Source: Protea cynaroides
Lineage: Eukaryota; Streptophyta; Magnoliopsida; Proteales; Proteaceae
DNA length: 64,000 bases
Assembly: GCA_028583415.1 (NCBI GenBank)
Contig: CM053271.1
Span: 85,619,789-85,683,788, forward strand
Reading direction: 5' to 3'
Shown here one piece after another: positions 1-10,324 of the stretch. The notes under the pieces are model-generated. The model did not search any database. It saw only the letters and a list, made by a program, of their open reading frames with translations, and had not been told where the DNA came from. The position numbers were made by a program, and so were the translations under genes. The stretch's first letter is position 1; each line of letters begins with the position of its first letter.

Positions 1-345
1 TTGGTTTAGGACATCCCCCATTGAACCCTAGTCATCCAGTTGACCAAGCACAGTCAAAATTAGAAATTAAGGAAAGTTAGAAGGCCGATATTGATCGGGC
101 GGTTTGGGTGCCTAACACCTTCCCATTACCGTACCCTGAATACTTACCCGATCTCTTGTAGACCAAAGAACCGATACATTGGGTCACGAGTCAATAGAAG
201 TCTTACCTTAGGGTGAGGCAACATTTTTAGAGGTCCTAGACCTTAATCTAGGTGGCGACTCCAACAGAATACATCGATCTTCATCGATACGGGATACACA
301 TGTCCATCCCGAGGAGGATCACGTCGATTTTCCATTGTCCTCACA
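1..345 (+). mobile_element. 3' end of Tat-like LTR (copy T1)
   Basis: The last part of a large-LTR Ty3 LTR, ending TGTCCTCACA at 345. It is the reverse complement of 1664-2010 (T3) and a diverged match to 21790-22117 (end of T2). It contains GGTGGCGACTCCAA at about 250-264, which sits just inside the 3' end in all three copies and resembles sequence common near LTR ends of Tat/Ogre-type plant elements. The left end lies outside the window. Chromovirus gag starts directly after it, so this LTR was inserted into gag. Confidence 0.6.
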
Positions 346-554
346 GGCGGATGCAAACCATTGGTGGAAGTCTACTCGCACTTACTTACTGACCAAGTAC
401 CCTCAGTTGACTTGGGCTATATTTAAGGAAGCTTTCTTTGAGAAGTATTTTTCCAAAAGTTTCAGAGACCAGATGGAGAAAGAATTCTTGAGTTTGTACT
501 AAAGCCAAATGTTAGTTGACGCTTATCAGTAGCGTTATGAAGAGCTCTTCATCT
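346..554 (+). pseudogene. Chromovirus gag fragment (element H)
   Basis: A piece of Ty3 Gag capsid. It reads DANHWWKSTRTYLL, then a segment with FFEKYFSKSFRD, and aligns residue for residue with the better-preserved gag of element B (30315-30710, minus). Two in-frame TAG codons (after FLSLY and after DAYQ) break it. It ends abruptly at about 554 where a Tat-like LTR begins. The C-terminal part of the same gag, with its zinc knuckle, resumes at 22118, so this is the left half of a gene split by a huge nested insertion. About 70 codons between the halves are missing. Confidence 0.75.
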
Positions 555-1210
555 TCTCATATCTTGCTCATCCGACGTCCAAATGAGGTGATTCCAGTGT
601 CATTATTCCTTGTTTGTGATGCTCTACAAAGTGGACATGAAGAATTTGGGGAAAAGGTCTCCGAGGCATCCCATGCAGAGTTGCTAGCCGAATTATCATG
701 AATTGGCCTATTTAAACTTCAAAAATTCATAAATTGGTCATTTTACGTCCAAATAAGGTGATTCAAGCACCAATAATTCTCATTTTTAGTGTTCTACAAA
801 GTGAACTTGGAAAATTTGGGGCATAATTCGTTGAAAGATTCCATGCGGAATGACAGCTGAAATGGCCTATGAAATGATAGAGAGAAAAATCAATCTTGGC
901 CCAACCCAACTTAACCCATATCAGTTTAACCTAGTCAACTCATGTCGGTCCAACCTAATCAAGTCAGTCCGGCTGAGTCAACCTTAAACAGATCAACTCA
1001 GCCTAAATCAGTCCAGATCAAACCGGTTCAGTCTCATGTGCATATACTTTATACATGTGTTATTATATTACCATATATTATATAGTAATGTATATGTATA
1101 GTATCATATATATTATATATATACTTTGATGGAAATCCGACAAGAGAGAAAAATCTAATAGAGAAAGAGTCGATAAAAAAAGAAAAAAAAAAGAAAGAAT
1201 CGAGAGATAG
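555..1210 (+). mobile_element. Tat-like LTR copy T2, segment 1
   Basis: Matches the reverse complement of T3 from about 5765 down to 5200: the paired 'deletable reporter' style blocks around TCTACAAAGTGGAC, the run of CAACC/CAGTC motifs, then an AT-rich stretch. About the first 365 bp of the LTR are missing here, probably lost together with the middle of the host gag. The segment stops at the GATAG target duplication of element A (1206-1210). It continues at 16244-18559 and 20883-22117; the three segments sum to about 4.2 kb, matching T3 (4.47 kb) minus the missing start. Confidence 0.65.
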
Positions 1211-1492
1211 TGTCACACCCCAATTCCGCACTATTTAGAATGGTGTGATGAACCGCTAGCAAACCAACGGTTCAACCAGGATCTCGAGTAGGCTATATCC
1301 GTGTTATCTAAACCCCATATATCCACATTCATAATCAGAGTAAATACACAATAGCGGAAGTCTTATAATAAAATGAACTGAGAAATCTAGATGTGATAAT
1401 CATATTTAAGTAGCAAATTATTCTTTATCAACTAAGACATAAATAAATATCCATTACATGTCTTTACTAAATCCAAATAACTAAAATAAAAT

Positions 1493-1627
1493 CTAATTGA
1501 ATAAGCATGAGTTGCACTCGCAAGAGGAGTCATGCGTATCCACTTCGTCTTCAACTTCCATCGCCGCCACATGCCCGTACACTGGAGCGTTGACATAATC
1601 TTCGACGATAGTACCTGCATCATCAAC
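1493..1627 (-). CDS. Conserved LTR mini-ORF, element A 3' LTR copy
   Basis: A 45-codon open frame (stop included) with no start codon of its own, beginning right after the acceptor-like ATTTTTAG. It reads VDDAGTIVEDYVNAPVYGHV, then a middle rich in Glu and Asp, and ends DTHDSSCECNSCLFN. The same frame with identical length recurs in the other chromovirus LTRs (14247-14381, 18839-18973, 24309-24443, 33968-34102, 39558-39692), where many differences are at third positions. It is acidic with a Cys-x-Cys-x2-Cys tail. No known domain recognised. It may be the second exon of an LTR transcript. Confidence 0.4.
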   Translation of the reverse strand, partial: VDDAGTIVEDYVNAPVYGHVAAMEVEDEVDTHDSSCECNSCLFN

Positions 1628-2159
1628 TAAAAATATTCGACATCGAGGGGGTGAGCACACATCTGTGAGGACAATGGGAAATCGACGTGATCCTCCTCGT
1701 CGGGATGGAAATGTGTATCCCGTATCGATGAAGATCGATTTGTTCTGTTGGAGTCGCCACCTAGATTAAGGTCTAGGACCTCTAAAAATGTAGCCTCACC
1801 CTAAGGTAAGACTTCTATTGACTCGTGACCCAATGTATAGGTTCTTTGGTCTGCAAGAGATCGGGTAAGTATTCAGGGTACGGTTATGGGAAGGTGTTAG
1901 GCACCCAAACCGCCCGATCAATATCGGCCTCCTAAACTTTCCTTAAATTCTAATTTTGACTGTGCTTGGTCAACTGGATGACTAGGGTTCAATGGGGGAT
2001 GTCCTAAACCAAGTTGCTAAGTTATTCTAACCTAGGGTTCAGCCAATCATGTTTTAAAGTAAATAAACAAGCAAATGTAATGTACAATATTATACAGTGA
2101 ACCGAACCAAAGATGGTTCGGTCTTGGACTGAATTTGAGATGTGTAAGACATCTCAAAC

Positions 2160-2400
2160 TGCCTACGTATTCCAATCCTGGAAATCAAGTCCAAAAACGT
2201 AGTTCGAAAATGGGTTGTGTGATTAAAGATTATGGAAGTGATTTATGCATTTGCTTCAATTAGATTCTTTGTTGTTCAAGTTGAAGTTTATGCTGGATAT
2301 ATGGTTGATGGGTGGCTTTGTACCGTATTTGGGATTCCCAAATTGCCTACGTATTCTAGGGTTTGCCCTAGAAATCAGGTACGACGTAGTTCGAAATTTG
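2160..2400 (-). promoter_or_regulatory. Two CTACGT...ACGTAG motif blocks in T3
   Basis: Read on the minus strand, each block is an AACTACGT-like half, then ACCTGATT or a close variant, a short loop, then ATACGTAGGC. The blocks cover about 2161-2207 and 2342-2395. The two halves are inverted copies and could pair. The same block occurs in T2 at 21016-21065, 21353-21402 and, degraded, at 21610-21655. I recall this arrangement as common in plant Tat-type LTRs; its function is not known to me. Confidence 0.5.
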
Positions 2401-2414
2401 TGAGAGTCGGATTT

Positions 2415-2718
2415 GGAATGTTTACCAAATTCCTTCCATTTTTGTCAATAGGATCTAGGGATGAGACCTAAATTCCTACCATTTTTATTTGGGATGTGTA
2501 CCAAATTCTTTCTATTTTTGTTAATAGGATCTAGGGATGAGACCTAAAATCCAATCATTTTTATTTGGGATGTGTACCAAATTCTTTTTATTTTTGTTAA
2601 TAGGATCTAGGGATGAGACCTAAATTCCTACCATTTTTATTTGGGATGTGTACCAAATTCTTTCCATTTTTGTGAATAGGATCTAGGGATGAGACCTAAA
2701 TTCCTACTATTGTTTCCA
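2415..2718. repeat. 76-bp tandem repeat, four units
   Basis: Units starting at 2415, 2491, 2567 and 2643 share GGGATGTGTACCAAATTCTT and GGATCTAGGGATGAGACC with an exact 76-bp period. The units differ at only a few bases, so the array expanded recently relative to the LTR family. It is followed (about 2720-2860) by degenerate TTTTAGGGTTT...CCCTAA units. Confidence 0.9.
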
Positions 2719-2879
2719 TTTTTAGGTTTTTAGGGTTTCCTATCCCTTTTCATTGTGATTTTCATTTTTTAGGGTTTTCTACCCTAATTGCTATTTTTCC
2801 ATTTTTAGGGTTTTTTTACCCTAATTGTTCAATTATTTCCATTTTAGGGTGTATTTTTCCCTAGTTGTTGTACAATGTA

Positions 2880-3300
2880 AACAATCTAACATAGCAATGT
2901 GAGCTTAAATATAGCAGTGTAAGCATCCAAATATAGCATGTTGGAAATATATTCAAATTTAGCAACAAATCAATCAAAGATGGCAAGTGAGCATGTGAAT
3001 CAATACAAACATGGTAAGTGTGCATCCAAACATGGCAGTAATCATCCAATATAGCATGTGAGGAAGTGTAGCAGACAAATATGGCAATAAGCATGTGTAG
3101 CATTCCAATCATGGCAATGTGATTATTCCAAATATGGCAGTGTGATCATTCCAATTATGGCAGTGTGACCATTCCAATTATGGCAGTGTGACCATTCCAA
3201 TTATAGTAGTGTATGCATACGAGCATCCGAACATAGCATGTGAACAAATATAACATCAAATATGGAATGTGAGAAACAACCAAAGCATATGAGAATCAAT
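2880..3300. repeat. Degenerate minisatellite, 23-bp core
   Basis: Repeated ATGGCAGTGTGACCATTCCA-like units. At 3110-3205 the period is exactly 23 bp; on either side, variants of AGCATGTGA, CATCCAA and ATAGCA recur with looser spacing. It lies inside T3. The open frame across it (2861-3112) is an artefact of the repeat. Confidence 0.75.
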
Positions 3301-4300
3301 CAAAACATGATGGAACACGCAGCAAGATGACAGCTTTGTCAGGCTGGACCAAAATGGGCACATAAGGCACTGTACTTACTCAAAAAATTCTTAAAATATA
3401 TCCCTGGAAAGAAGACTCAGAGGCCAACATTTTGTCTCAAGGAAGCTAATCCTAAAAGATACCATAGGCAGGTCGAAAATATTCCCCAAGCACAGGAAAA
3501 TACACTGGTCAGGTCTGTTCCAGATTTTTGACCAGTTGCACCATAAATTCCAAATAAAATTCTATTCTTAATGAAAATCAAATACAGACATATGTCTATG
3601 TAGATAACTATCTGATCTAAAATTTCATTAAGAAAAACAAGTTAAAACAGTATATTTTCTTTGTGAAAAATGACTCTTTTCAATCATGCAAATCAGCACA
3701 TCATGACAGATCTGAAATCAAAGCACTATGCACTTAAAAATTGTTATCAATTCAACGAAAAATGAAAAAAATATGAAACCAGTGCCATTGTTTAGAAGAC
3801 TTTCATATCTAAAAAGTTCATATTAAGTGGAGTTTCTGATTATGGCCATAAGGCCTTTGTCTAGAGACTTTCCGATGGAGGATTGCATCATTACATTCGA
3901 GAAAAATAGCAATGTCAAAGACAAATTTTTGGATATATTTCCCCAATTTCAAATGGAACGAAATTTTTAGGGTAGTCTTCTATCATATCAGAGAGACTCC
4001 CATAAAATTTTGGGCTTCAAAATCTTAGAAAAAATACATATGATGTACGTCGTAAGTTTGAACCCTAAATCTGGAATTTTCAGATCAGAAAATCACTTTA
4101 TGAAATTTACAAAAAACATCAAACATCATTGTATATCAATCAAAAATTCATCATTGAATAGCTTAGACAAATTATCATTCATGAAAAATGTTAGACATAG
4201 GCATCCTAACATTAACAAGCATGTAATAGAGCATTCATGATTGAGATTTCATGAAAATTAGCCTTTTTCAAGCAAAATTGGCATTCAGGCATTATAACGA
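3300..4300. other. T3 interior, no recognised feature
   Basis: AT-rich single-copy-looking DNA inside the Tat-like LTR. I see no coding region, RNA gene or repeat array. Confidence 0.6.
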
Positions 4301-4721
4301 CCTCTAAATTTGTTTAGAGTACTAACCTTGGGCTCAAATCGAGCGAAACTGTTGATGAAGGGTGATTGGGGGTTGTATCAATCCCCTTTGAATGTGAATC
4401 CTCCTTTTCCTCTCTTCTGCTTCTTTCTCTCTTCTCTTTCTCTCTTTTCTTCTTCTCTTTTCTTTCTTTTCTCTTTTCTCTCTCTTTCTTTCTTCCTCTC
4501 TCACGTTTTCTCTCTCTCACTCACGTTTCTCTCTCTCACCCATGTTTGCCTCTCTCTCAGCTCTGGAAAAAAGGATCCTCCTCTTGCCTATTTATAATTT
4601 TTCACTCATTTTCTAGAAGATCCTTTTTTCTAAAAAATATATTTTTTTTCCTTTTTCTTTCCTTCCTTTTTTTCTTTCTTTCTTTCTCCTCTCTCTCTTT
4701 CACGTTTTCTTTCTAGAAAAC

Positions 4722-5215
4722 ATGAAGGGGAATCTTTTTCCCCCTTTTTTTCTTTTCTTTTTTTTTATTCCTCTCTCTTTCCTTTTTTCTTCTCAAGATC
4801 TTTTGGATTGTCTCAAAACCCTAAATCCCCTTCTCTTTCACGTTTTCTCTCTCCCCTCTTTCCTTTTTCTTCTCAAGAATCTTTTGGATTATCTCAAAAT
4901 CCTAAATCCCCTTCTCTTCCACGTTTTTTCTCTCCCCTCTTTCCTTTTTTTCTCAAAAATCTTTTGGATTATCTCAAAACCCTAAATCCCCTTCTCTTTC
5001 ACGTTTTCTCTCCCCCCCCCTCCCTTTTTCTTCTCAAAATCTTTTTGGATTATCTCAAAACCCTAAATCCCCTTCTCTTCCACGTTTTTTCCCTCCCCTC
5101 TTTCCATTTTTTTTCAAAAATCTTTTGGATTATCTCCAAAACCAAAATCCCCCTTCACTTTCACGTTTCTCTCTCCCCTCTTTCCTTTTTCTTCTCAAAA
5201 TCTTTTGGATTATCA
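4722..5215. repeat. 80-81-bp pyrimidine-rich tandem repeat, about six units
   Basis: TTTTGGATT recurs at about 4801, 4882, 4962, 5043, 5123 and 5203, giving periods of 80-81 bp. Each unit holds ACCCTAAATCCCC, CTCTTTCACGTTTTCTCTC and a CTTTTTCTTCTCAA tail. A wider C/T-rich tract extends from 4400. The Ser/Phe/Leu-rich open frames across it are not genes. T2 has a purine tract at the matching place (16244-16830), so the position is conserved but the repeat unit is not. Confidence 0.85.
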
Positions 5216-7587
5216 TTTACATATAATAATATATATTATATACATATATACACATATATTTAATAACATACATACATATATATATATATAGTATATAAAT
5301 ACTATGCACATGAATGAACTGGTTCGAAACGGGTTGAGACTGACTTAGGTTGACTGAGTTAAACTGATATGGGTTGAGCTAGGTTGGACCAAAACTGGCT
5401 TGAACTGAGTTGACTGGATTAATTGGAATTAACTGGGTTTTCTCTCCTTGTCATTTCATGGGTCATTTCCGCTGTCACCCCGCATGGAATTTTTCGATGG
5501 CCTCTATTCTAAATTTTTTGCTTTCATTTTGTAGAACATTAAAAATGAGGAATATAGGAACTGGAATCACCTGAATCCGATGTAGAACGGAAAAGATATG
5601 CAGCTTTGAAGTTCTGACGATAATTTTGCATGCAAGCTTGCATGGGACCCACTGGTGACTTCTACCCGGGATTTTTTACGTCCACTTTGTAGAACATCAT
5701 GAATGAAGAATAATGGTCTTGGAATCATCTGAATCCGATGTCGGATGATCAAGATATGATGATTTGAAATTCAAACAATCCAACTTAGGATAATTTGCAT
5801 GAAGGCCCCTAGGATTATTTATAATAATTTCATAAACCTTCCTCATATGTATCATCTGACTAAAATGGTCATATCTTCCTCATTTGATATCGAAATTGAG
5901 CAATTCTGGTCTCGTTTCGAAGATAATTCTATGACCTACGCATCCATGCAAAATTATAACCCATGACCTTGCTGTGGACCCATTGAAAACTTCCTCAAAT
6001 TCACAGATCCATTGAAAACTTCCTCAAGTTCACAGTCAAGAATCCAAACTTTCGATCACCTTTCTTCCTTTTGTTGTCCACACACCAGCAGGACTTTGTT
6101 TAGCTAGGATGGCAAAAATGGGGTGCTTACAACATCATGGCTCAGTGAGCAAACAAAACAATGCAACAATACATATGCATGCAATCAATTCATATCTTTG
6201 GTCTGGTTTAAAGTTTGTAATATGCAATAGAAAGGTTTGGTGGTCAAAGGTTAACGTTTATTAACCCCTCCTCTATACACAAGTGTGTGACGCCGCCCAA
6301 AGATAACGTTTATCGTCGACTCACATGCACCCAATTCATGAACATTGTACAACAAAGGTTAAGGTTTATTGTTGTACAGTGCCATACCAACACGTAAGCC
6401 CCTGCTGGTGAGGGCTTGCAAACTGGGCTCGCAACTAACCAATCCTAATGCCAAACAGTGTATCCAAGGCCTCACCCCAGCATCGCTCAGAACGTCCATA
6501 GAGATAGAGCTAAGGCCCCCTGGTAAAGTCAGAGACTACAAGGACCGAGACCACCTCCCCTGACACTCTACGACGTAATAGTTCTGCTAAAGTAATGGCG
6601 ATACAACGATGCTAATGCACAAGAATTGAGTTAGAGATAGAGCTAAAGTGCTGAGGCCCAGCCTATGACACCCCCCCTGATACTCGCTCGCATCAAGTAC
6701 ACCAACCACACATATACATTCACATGCCTATTCCTATCATCATCATCATCATCATCATGTTATAAACAATAAAGTAAATATGCATGAACCAATAATAGAA
6801 ATATTGGATGACATGTTGTATGCACATTACAAGCAAATTCGCATAAAATCAAGCATAGCATCGGACTCAAGAAATAAAACAGTTTGTTATTAACCAATTA
6901 GTTAAGAGTCTTGTTTCCTCACCTTAACTTGATCGTAAGTCCTCTTTCAAGCTTTAAGAATTACCTTTATATTGATATTATATCACTAGAAAACCTAACC
7001 AAGTCGATAGAATTTAATTAGAATTAATTCTGATTTTTAAAACCTTACTGTTAACTGGGGGTCGATGCTAGGGTCGGAGTTTGATCGACCCTGGGTGCGA
7101 CCACCCCTATTCTGGACTTCCCAAACACTGGGGGTCGATGCTCAGGGTCTGGTAGGGTCGATTGGCCATTGACCCCCCATGCGACCCCCTGTGGGTTTTG
7201 TCAATTTTTCTCCCTTCAGTCCATTCTTCGAGTTTGGGGTCCTATGGCTTGCTCCTACAGTCCATTCCACACATGTTCTATGGTTTAGAACCGTGATTCA
7301 TTCACCTATATGGCTTTCATGATTTCCCCCATGGTTTTCCATGAAAACCTAACCATGGGTTGATGGTTTGGGTTTCTCCGAGATCATACCCTCTTCATTA
7401 TCTATACTAAGGTCTTTAGAAACTCATGGAAATAGTATCCATACCTGAAAAGAATACTCCTTCTCTGCAACTCTTCTCCTTTTGCCTTCTTCTCTTCTTT
7501 CCTTCTCTTCTTCTTCTCATCCTTCTCTTCTCTTTCTCTCAATTCAATTAGGATTCTAAAAGGAGTGAAAGAGGCTTAGGGACATCC

Positions 7588-7595
7588 TATTTATA
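7588..7595 (-). promoter_or_regulatory. LTR TATA box, element A 3' LTR
   Basis: Reads CTATAAATAGGA on the minus strand, about 365 bp into the LTR, followed at once by a GGAYGTCCC block. The pair recurs in the chromovirus LTRs at 15867-15874, 20507-20514, 35609-35616, 38034-38040 and 58164-58170; at 25929-25936 it is mutated. This is the likely core promoter of these LTRs. Confidence 0.7.
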
Positions 7596-7954
7596 GAGTA
7601 GAAACTCCTAAAATAAGTCCCATTGCGATTAGGAAGGAATCCCATTGAAATTAGGAAAGTTTCCTAATTTATGTTTTTACCGAGTACCGGGGGTCGATAG
7701 GGGGGTCGGAGATCCCATCGACCCCTGGTCTTTAAAATGTCCGACCCCCCATGAAAAACTGGGGGTCTAACTTCTATACTGGGGGGGTCCGACCCTCCCT
7801 TGCTGGGTATGCGACCCTCCCCTTATTTTAAGTGTTTTTGGGTCAATTTAATACCTGGGATCGTGATCTCCTTCACGCACTTGGTCCATTTGGCTCAACC
7901 ATGACGGGTAGACCTGGTTGAAGGTGGTAAGACCGAGTTAGTTTGATACGGGTC

Positions 7955-8428
7955 TTACAACTCCCCCCTACTTATAAAAATTTCATCCCCGAAATTGTTC
8001 ATACCTTCTGAGTCAAATAAATGAGGGTATTGCTTTCGCATAGCATTCTCTTCTTCCCATATAATTTCTTCCATGTCTCTACTTCTCCAAGTGACCTTAA
8101 CATAATAGATATCTCGATTGCGTAGTCGTTGAACCATTCGACTGGTGATTTCAGTTGGTGTTACTTCAAAGGTCAAATCATCAGTTAAATCAGGTAGATC
8201 TACTGTTAGAACGTGTGTTGGATCCTTGACATACTTCTTCAATAAGGAAATATGAAATACATCATGCACACTTGACATAGATGGTGGTAGTGCTAACTGG
8301 TAAGCCACTTTTCCACGCTTAGCTAGAATCTCATATGGTCCGACATATCTTGGACTTAGTTTCCCTTTTTGTCCGAACCATTTCAGACCTCGCATAGGCG
8401 ATACCTTCAAGAATACTTTATCACCCAC
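7955..8428 (-). pseudogene. Integrase C-terminus and chromodomain (element A)
   Basis: About 157 codons. First the integrase C-terminal region GDKVFLKVSPMRGLKWF and YVGPYEILAKRGKVAYQL, then the chromodomain-like tail VTWRSRDMEEIIWEEENAMR. In this clade the chromodomain targets insertion to chromatin. The frame runs through the polypurine tract, and its TAA stop lies within the first bases of the LTR (TGTAAGACC). Upstream, a TGA replaces the CGA seen in element B (the Arg codon before RDLEF), cutting this part off from the rest of integrase. Confidence 0.85.
7960..7990 (-). promoter_or_regulatory. Polypurine tract of element A
   Basis: On the minus strand TAGGGGGGAGT directly precedes the 3' LTR start TGTAAGACC, and ATTTCGGGGATGAAATTT lies just upstream. 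This is the usual plus-strand priming site and the usual end of a chromovirus internal region. Element B has AGAGGGGAGT at the same place (26301-26310). Confidence 0.75.
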
Positions 8429-9721
8429 GACGAACTCAAGATCTCTGCATCAAGTATCTGCATATTGCTTCTGACGATTCTGGGTTGTTCTCACTCTTTC
8501 CTTGATAATGTCGACCACTCGACAAGTCTCTTCAAAAAATTCCGGTCCAACAATACTACATTCTCCAACTTTAATCCAAAATAAAGGAGTTCGACACTTT
8601 CTGCCATATAGTGCTTCATAGGGGGACATATGTATAGTAGCCTGATAGATATTGTTATAAGCGAACTCGATCAGTGGTAACTTTTCATCCCATGATCCTT
8701 AAAAATCAATTACACATGCTCGTAGCATATCTTCTAGACTCTGAATTATACGCTCTGACTGTCCATCTGTCTGTGGATGGAATGCATTACTAAACTTCAA
8801 TGTTGTACCCATAGCCTTTTGCAATCCTTCCCAAAACTTGGAAGTAAATCTTGGATCTCTATCGGACACAATGCTCTCTGGTACACCGTGTAATCGGATA
8901 ATATTATCTACATACAGCTTTGCTAACCTCTCTAGTGTATACTAAGGTTGTATCGGTATAAAGCGAGTTGTTTTAGTCAGGAGGTCTACAATCACCCAAA
9001 CTGCGTCAACTACTCGAGGAGTCAATGGTAACCCTGTGACGAAGTCCATAGTGATGCAGTCCCATTTCCATGCTGGTTCCGATAACGGCTGTAACAGTTC
9101 TGTGGGTCTTTGTCGTTCAGCCTTTACTTTCTAACAATTTAGGCATTGAGATACGAACTTAGCTACGTCTGCTTTCATTCCTCTCCACCAATATAATTTC
9201 TTTAGATCATGATACATTTTTGTACTTCCCGGGTGTATCGAATAGATGGTGGTATGGGCTTCTTTCATCAGTCGGTGTCTAATGTCCACACTTTCTGTTT
9301 CGGGTACACATATTCTTCCTTTGTACTTCAATACCTTCTCTTCGTCCAAGGTGAACTCAGGGTTAGTCCTATCTTTTTCGATGTCCTCTTGTATCGTTCT
9401 TAGGTAAGGGTCTGATTTGATAGCTGTCTTTACTTCATCAACTATATCCGGTAAAATCTTCAATGCGGTGAACATATTTGAAAATCGATGAATAAACCCT
9501 TGGTTGGCTGATCCATCTGGTACATCTATCACAAATTGTTCATTACCGTGTTTGAATACCTTTCTGGTAGTACACATTGCAGTGGTTGTGCTAACATCTC
9601 CCTCAGATTTTATCATTGCCTTTCTACTCAATGCATCGGCTACTACATTAGCTTTCCCCGGATGATACTGGATATCACAATCATAGTCCTTCAATAGTTC
9701 CAGCCATATTCTTTCTCTCAT
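8429..9721 (-). pseudogene. Integrase N-terminus and catalytic core (element A)
   Basis: From 9721: the RNase H end and tether (DCDIQYHPGKANVVADALSR), then the HHCC zinc-binding domain (HRLMKEAHTTIYSIHPGSTK ... QCLNC). A TAG at the next codon replaces CAG. Beyond it the catalytic-core sequence continues in pieces down to 8429, with further stops: TAG for CAG in RPQYTL, and a TAA in the DFKGSW stretch. Comparison with element B shows the original order. Non-functional. Confidence 0.85.
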
Positions 9722-9775
9722 ATTCAGCTCCTTCTGATTAAATAGATAAGTAAGACTTTTATGGTCTGATTTAAT

Positions 9776-10123
9776 CTAAAACTTCTCCCCGTACAGATAA
9801 TGTCTCCATATTTTGACAGCATGTACTACTGCCGCTAGTTCCAAATCATGAGTGGGATAGTTCTTCTCATGTGTCTTCAATTGTCTTAAGGCAAAAGCAA
9901 TTACTTGTTCTCCTTGCATAAGTACACATCCTAATCCCAGTCCTGACGCATCGGTATACAAGATAAATGGTTGTCTTGGAACCGGGATGGTCAAGATTGG
10001 AGCTGATATCAATCTAACCTTCAGGGTTTGGAAACTCTTATCGCATTTGTCCATCCAAACAAACCTCTCGCCCTTCTTAGTCAAACTGGTAAGAGGTACG
10101 GCAATTCGGTAATAGTCTTCCAC
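9776..10123 (-). pseudogene. RT connection and RNase H (element A)
   Basis: Covers EDYYRIAVPLTSLTKKGE, the RNase H start ILYTDASGLGLGCVLMQG, and THDLELAAVVHAVKIWRHYL. It ends at a TAG straight after GEKF. Element B has the same TAG at the same codon, while element H keeps CAG. A TGA just upstream (after GYYQ) separates it from the RT. Confidence 0.9.
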
Positions 10124-10324
10124 AAATCATTGATAATACCCAGCTAGACCCAAGAAACTTCTAATTTCTGCAACGCTCTTCGGAGCTTCCCACTTTAGAA
10201 TAGCCTCGATCTTGCTGGGATCCACTTTAATTCCTTCAGCGGATACTACATGGCCTAGAAATGTTACTTCCTTTAGCCAAAACTCACACTTTGTAAATTT
10301 GGCGTAGAGCTTTTCCTTCCGTAG

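Larger units (their letters stand above)
1664..6131 (-). mobile_element. Tat-like solo LTR T3 (4.47 kb)
   Basis: Begins TGTGAGGACA, ends GGTGCTTACA, and is flanked by the perfect duplication ACATC (1659-1663 and 6132-6136); removing it restores the LTR of element A seamlessly. No internal coding region is present, so it is a solo LTR. Sense is probably minus, judged from GGTGGCGACTCCAA and the CTACGT/ACGTAG block, which occupy the same places in T1 and T2. It is built mostly of repeats: 76-bp units (2415-2718), 23-bp units (about 3110-3205), and 80-bp pyrimidine-rich units (4722-5215). It is the youngest insertion visible in the left nest. Confidence 0.85.
1211..7959 (-). mobile_element. 3' LTR of element A, split by T3
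   Basis: A 2276-bp LTR once the T3 insertion (1664-6131) and one copy of its ACATC duplication are removed. The 5' LTR of the same element is 2274 bp and very similar; many of the visible differences are C/T changes. In sense (minus) order it has the polypurine-adjacent TGTAAGACC start, a GGGTCGA palindrome cluster (about 7825-7685), a TATA box at 7595-7588, a donor-like CAG|GTATGG at 7445, a second GGGTCGA cluster (about 7200-7060), three TAGCTCTATCTCTA-type repeats, and the 45-codon frame near the end. Confidence 0.9.

Noticed and set aside
1..2010. Inverted repeat of about 345 bp (1-345 against 1664-2010), as if a foldback transposon
   Set aside because: Fully explained by two Tat-like LTRs in opposite orientation (T1 and T3); T3 has its own target duplication inside another element.
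2415..3300. CRISPR-like regular repeats
   Set aside because: Tandem arrays without distinct spacers in a plant LTR.
4310..5263. Long Ser/Phe/Leu-rich open frames
   Set aside because: Products of C/T-rich 80-bp repeats; no domain or start context.
1493..7520. A continuous spliced frame from Met at 7520 through donor 7445 into the mini-ORF
   Set aside because: It is open only in the 3' LTR of A. The 5' LTR of A lacks the Met, and the B LTRs and the solo LTR have TAA just before the donor in that frame. The splice remains possible, the coding of exon 1 is not supported.
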